6,865 nucleotides of DNA. Origin: an uncultured Oscillospiraceae bacterium. GTDB lineage: Bacteria; Bacillota; Clostridia; Oscillospirales; Oscillospiraceae. How positions within the stretch are numbered: position 1 is the first letter of the stretch; the number at the start of each line of letters is the position of its first letter. Positions 5,209 to 6,865 of this stretch are shown here, one piece after another. The position numbers and the translations under genes were made by a program. The stretch covers positions 1 to 6,865 of the forward strand of contig CAJULJ010000106.1 of the NCBI GenBank assembly GCA_910587395.1, written 5' to 3'. Under the pieces are notes generated by a model. That model saw only the letters and a list, made by a program, of their open reading frames with translations, was not told where the DNA came from and did not search any database.

Positions 5209-5440
5209 GGTTTCACCTCCTCCATGGTGATCTGGTCATAGTTCACCGCCGTGGCGGCAATCCGGTCCGTTGCCATTTGCCAATAGTCCGGGTTGATCTC
5301 CACGCCCACGAAATTCCGCCGCATACGTTTGGCAACCACTCCAGTGGTCCCGCTCCCGGCGAACGGGTCCAGGACCATGCCGCCCTCCGGGCACCCGGCC
5401 AATATACACGGCTCCACCAGACGCTCCGGGAAGGGTGGAC
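5205..5440 (-). pseudogene. DNA amino-methyltransferase, C-terminal part
   Basis: The frame reads FPERLVEPCILAGCPEGGMV, then LDPFAGSGTTGVVAKRM and NFVGVEINPDYWQMATDRI before ending EEVKP. LDPFAGSGTT is the SAM-binding motif I, placed near the C-terminus as in beta-class N4/N6 methyltransferases, with the Glu of VGVEI as the usual ribose-binding acidic residue. The N-terminal half with DPPY and the target-recognition domain is missing: upstream of about 5440 the sequence is reverse transcriptase in another frame. Its stop overlaps the start of the next methyltransferase by four bases, so these are two genes in tandem and not halves of one. Confidence 0.83.
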
Positions 5441-6220
5441 AAACATTTCATTTCTTGCCCTGCGGAGTTCCCGGTCCATTTCTACTTTTCGTCCCGGGTC
5501 GGTCGTGTCCCATTGTCCCTCGAAGGATTTTTCCAGCTTGTGGTATTTGTCGCGGGCTCTCAGGTAGTCACTGTCCACCTTTCGATTTTTGGATATGCCA
5601 ACGTCAAATGACCTTTTGTAGCGGTGCATGAAACAGTCCAGCCTGTCCAGATAGATATTTGCCAGAATTGGGCTGACCCCGCTTCCCTGCGGTGTGCCGG
5701 AGTAGGTTTTGTGGTATTGCCATTGCTCCATATATCCGGCCCGAAGGAATTTCCAAATGAGGACAAGAAAATATTCGTCGCTTATGCGCGCACGAAGAAT
5801 GTCCACCATGATGTGGTGGTCGAAGCTGTCGAAGCAGGCTTTGATGTCGCCTTCCACGAACCACACCGCGCCCTTAAAGTTGATATCGATGTGTTTGAGC
5901 GCGGTGTGACAGCTCCGCTTGGGTCTGAATCCATGGGAATCTGGGGAAAAAGAGGGTTCGTAGATGCTTTCGAGAATCATACGGACGACCTCCTGCACCA
6001 GCTTATCCTCTGCGGAAGGGATGCCCAGCGGCCTCATTTTTTCGCTGTTCTTTTTGGCAATGTACTCCCGTCTGGCCGGGTTAGGCTGATAACTGTGGTC
6101 TTTGAGGGACGCGATGATTTTTTGGATACGTTCATCGCTCATCCCATCAATGGTCTGTCCGTCGACTCCCGCCGTCATATTGCCCTGCCCAGCACAAATG
6201 TTGTTATAGGCAAGGTAAAT
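5441..6220 (-). pseudogene. ltrA: Group II intron reverse transcriptase, lacking start and YADD box
   Basis: About 260 residues of a group II intron-encoded reverse transcriptase. Visible in order are NMTAGVDGQTIDGMS (RT0), YQPNPARREYIAKKN and MRPLGIPSAEDKLVQE (RT1), SHGFRPKRSCHTALKHI (RT2), WFVEGDIKACFDSFDH with the first catalytic Asp (RT3), and TYSGTPQGSGVSPILANIYL (RT4). The sequence stops after RRARNEMF, just before the YADD box that carries the other two catalytic Asp, and the maturase and endonuclease domains are also gone. It is fused in frame to a relaxase at its front (Ile|Tyr near 6218) and runs out of phase into a methyltransferase at its end. No intron RNA domains are visible, so it can neither splice nor copy DNA. 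Confidence 0.92.
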
Positions 6221-6826
6221 CTCGTATCCTCTATGCTCCATGAGCATGAAAAAGTGGCCCAAGTCGTTGGCGTCCTCAATGGCAGAGCGCAGGTCCGCCT
6301 CCAGCATGGAGCGGAAGGTGGGCTGGCCCTTGGACTGGCGCAGACACTCAATATAGCTGACCGCCTGGGTGGGCTGACCTTCCATAATGACGGACAGTCC
6401 ATGCTCCCGGCACAGCCGGTCCGAGATGGTTCGGATCTGGCGGTAGTATTCCTGTGTTGAGACATGATATTTTTGCCCAGTCTGGGCATTTACCGAGTTG
6501 AACACCAGATGAGAATGGATGTGGTTTTTGTCAACGTGGGTGCCGATGACCACCTCGTAATCGGCCAAATATTCGGCGGCAAATTCCTTTGCGATTTCCA
6601 GGGCCAGCTCCGGGGTGACCTCTCCCGGTTTGAAGGACTGGATGATGTGGTAACACTGACGGCCTTCCAGCTTCTCAAACTCCCGCTTGGTGTCCAGCAT
6701 TTGACGGCACTCCCAGCCTGGGTCACAGTTCTGATGGGCAGTGAGGATTTCCTCCTTCGGCGATAGCCGTAAAATTTCCGCCCGCAGGCGGCATTGGGGA
6801 CAGGGGACTTTAAACTGTCCCCCAAG
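6218..6826 (-). pseudogene. MobA/VirD2-type relaxase, central part only
   Basis: A mobilisation nuclease of the Relaxase/MobA-VirD2 family, which nicks the origin of transfer of a conjugative or mobilisable element. CYHIIQSFKPGEVTPE is followed by IGTHVDKNHIHSHLVFNSVN, with the HxDxxHxHxH histidine cluster that binds the catalytic metal (H55, D57, H60, H62, H64 counted from the Met at 6700). The frame is open upstream to a stop at 6827-6829, and HQNCDPGWECRQ before the Met looks like natural relaxase sequence, so the Met at 6700 is probably internal. The N-terminal nicking Tyr is not evident. The C-terminal half is replaced by the reverse transcriptase after HRGYEI. The source is likely an integrative conjugative element. 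Confidence 0.87.
6794..6825. repeat. GGGGACAG / CTGTCCCC inverted repeat at the right edge
   Basis: GGGGACAG (6796-6803) and CTGTCCCC (6815-6822) form a perfect 8-base inverted repeat around GGGACTTTAAA, extendable to TTGGGG...CCCCAA with one bulged base. A second GGGGAC (6803-6808) gives an alternative inner pairing. It lies upstream of, and partly inside, the open frame of the relaxase. It resembles short dispersed palindromes found in clostridial genomes, but a single copy cannot show that it is mobile. Confidence 0.55.
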
Positions 6827-6865
6827 TCAAGGACAATAATAGGGTGTCATTATGAGAACAGAGAC

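Noticed and set aside
4893..5440. One methyltransferase gene circularly permuted (FAGSGTT part before DPPY part)
   Set aside because: A stop codon overlapping a new start with its own ribosome binding site lies between them, so they are the end of one gene and the start of another.
5441..6220. Diversity-generating retroelement or retron
   Set aside because: The motif pattern (GVDGQTIDGMS, FRPKRSCHTAL, GTPQGSGVSPILANIYL) is that of a group II intron enzyme; no template/variable repeat pair or msr-msd RNA is seen.
5624..6460. 278-codon plus-strand open frame
   Set aside because: It is the antisense shadow of the reverse transcriptase and relaxase frames, whose conserved motifs decide the strand.
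1..6865. CRISPR array, tRNA or rRNA genes
   Set aside because: No regularly spaced direct repeats and no cloverleaf or rRNA core sequence were seen on either strand by eye.

Overview
The window looks like GC-rich Bacillota chromosome, most likely from the Oscillospiraceae (Flavonifractor/Oscillibacter-like gut Clostridia), joined to pieces of mobile DNA. The host assignment rests on the look of the L7/L12 and L10 proteins, the strong GGAGG ribosome binding sites and the Firmicutes-type L10 leader; it is an inference, not a search result.

Bases 1 to about 1720 are ordinary core genome on the minus strand. A consensus sigma-A promoter (1688-1716) drives an L10 leader RNA with a built-in intrinsic terminator, then rplJ (L10) and rplL (L7/L12), then a UUCG-loop terminator (442-481). 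Bases 1-440 hold no convincing gene; rpoB would be expected beyond the left edge.

Bases about 1740-3520 carry plus-strand phage-like genes: a terminator hairpin, a small helix-turn-helix protein, two tightly packed genes of unknown function, a stretch of broken frames (about 2946-3148), and the first 124 residues of a DUF5131 (Gp37/Gp68) radical-SAM-like phage protein that is cut off.

At 3520/3521 the coding strand flips. Bases 3521-4553 hold, on the minus strand, the end of a tail tape measure protein, a complete tail protein X and the first 41 residues of a late-control-D-like protein. Bases 4556-5440 hold a run of phage DNA methyltransferase pieces linked by 4-base start/stop overlaps: the end of one adenine/N4 enzyme (FAGSGTT motif), the front of a second (DPPY motif) whose start is followed by a run of ten A that puts it out of frame, a 26-codon frame, and the front of a cytosine-5 methyltransferase.

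Bases 5441-6826 hold a group II intron reverse transcriptase cut off before its YADD box and fused in frame behind the first half of a MobA/VirD2-type relaxase. An inverted repeat sits at the right edge.

No gene system here appears complete except the ribosomal operon. At least five genes end abruptly at internal junctions where an unrelated gene begins, once with a strand reversal. This is either a heavily deleted and rearranged mobile-element graveyard or, at least as likely, a chimeric assembly or amplification product. The points of most biological interest are the A10 tract at the methyltransferase start, the compact methyltransferase cassette with a cytosine enzyme that starts without motif I, and the attenuator-bearing L10 leader.
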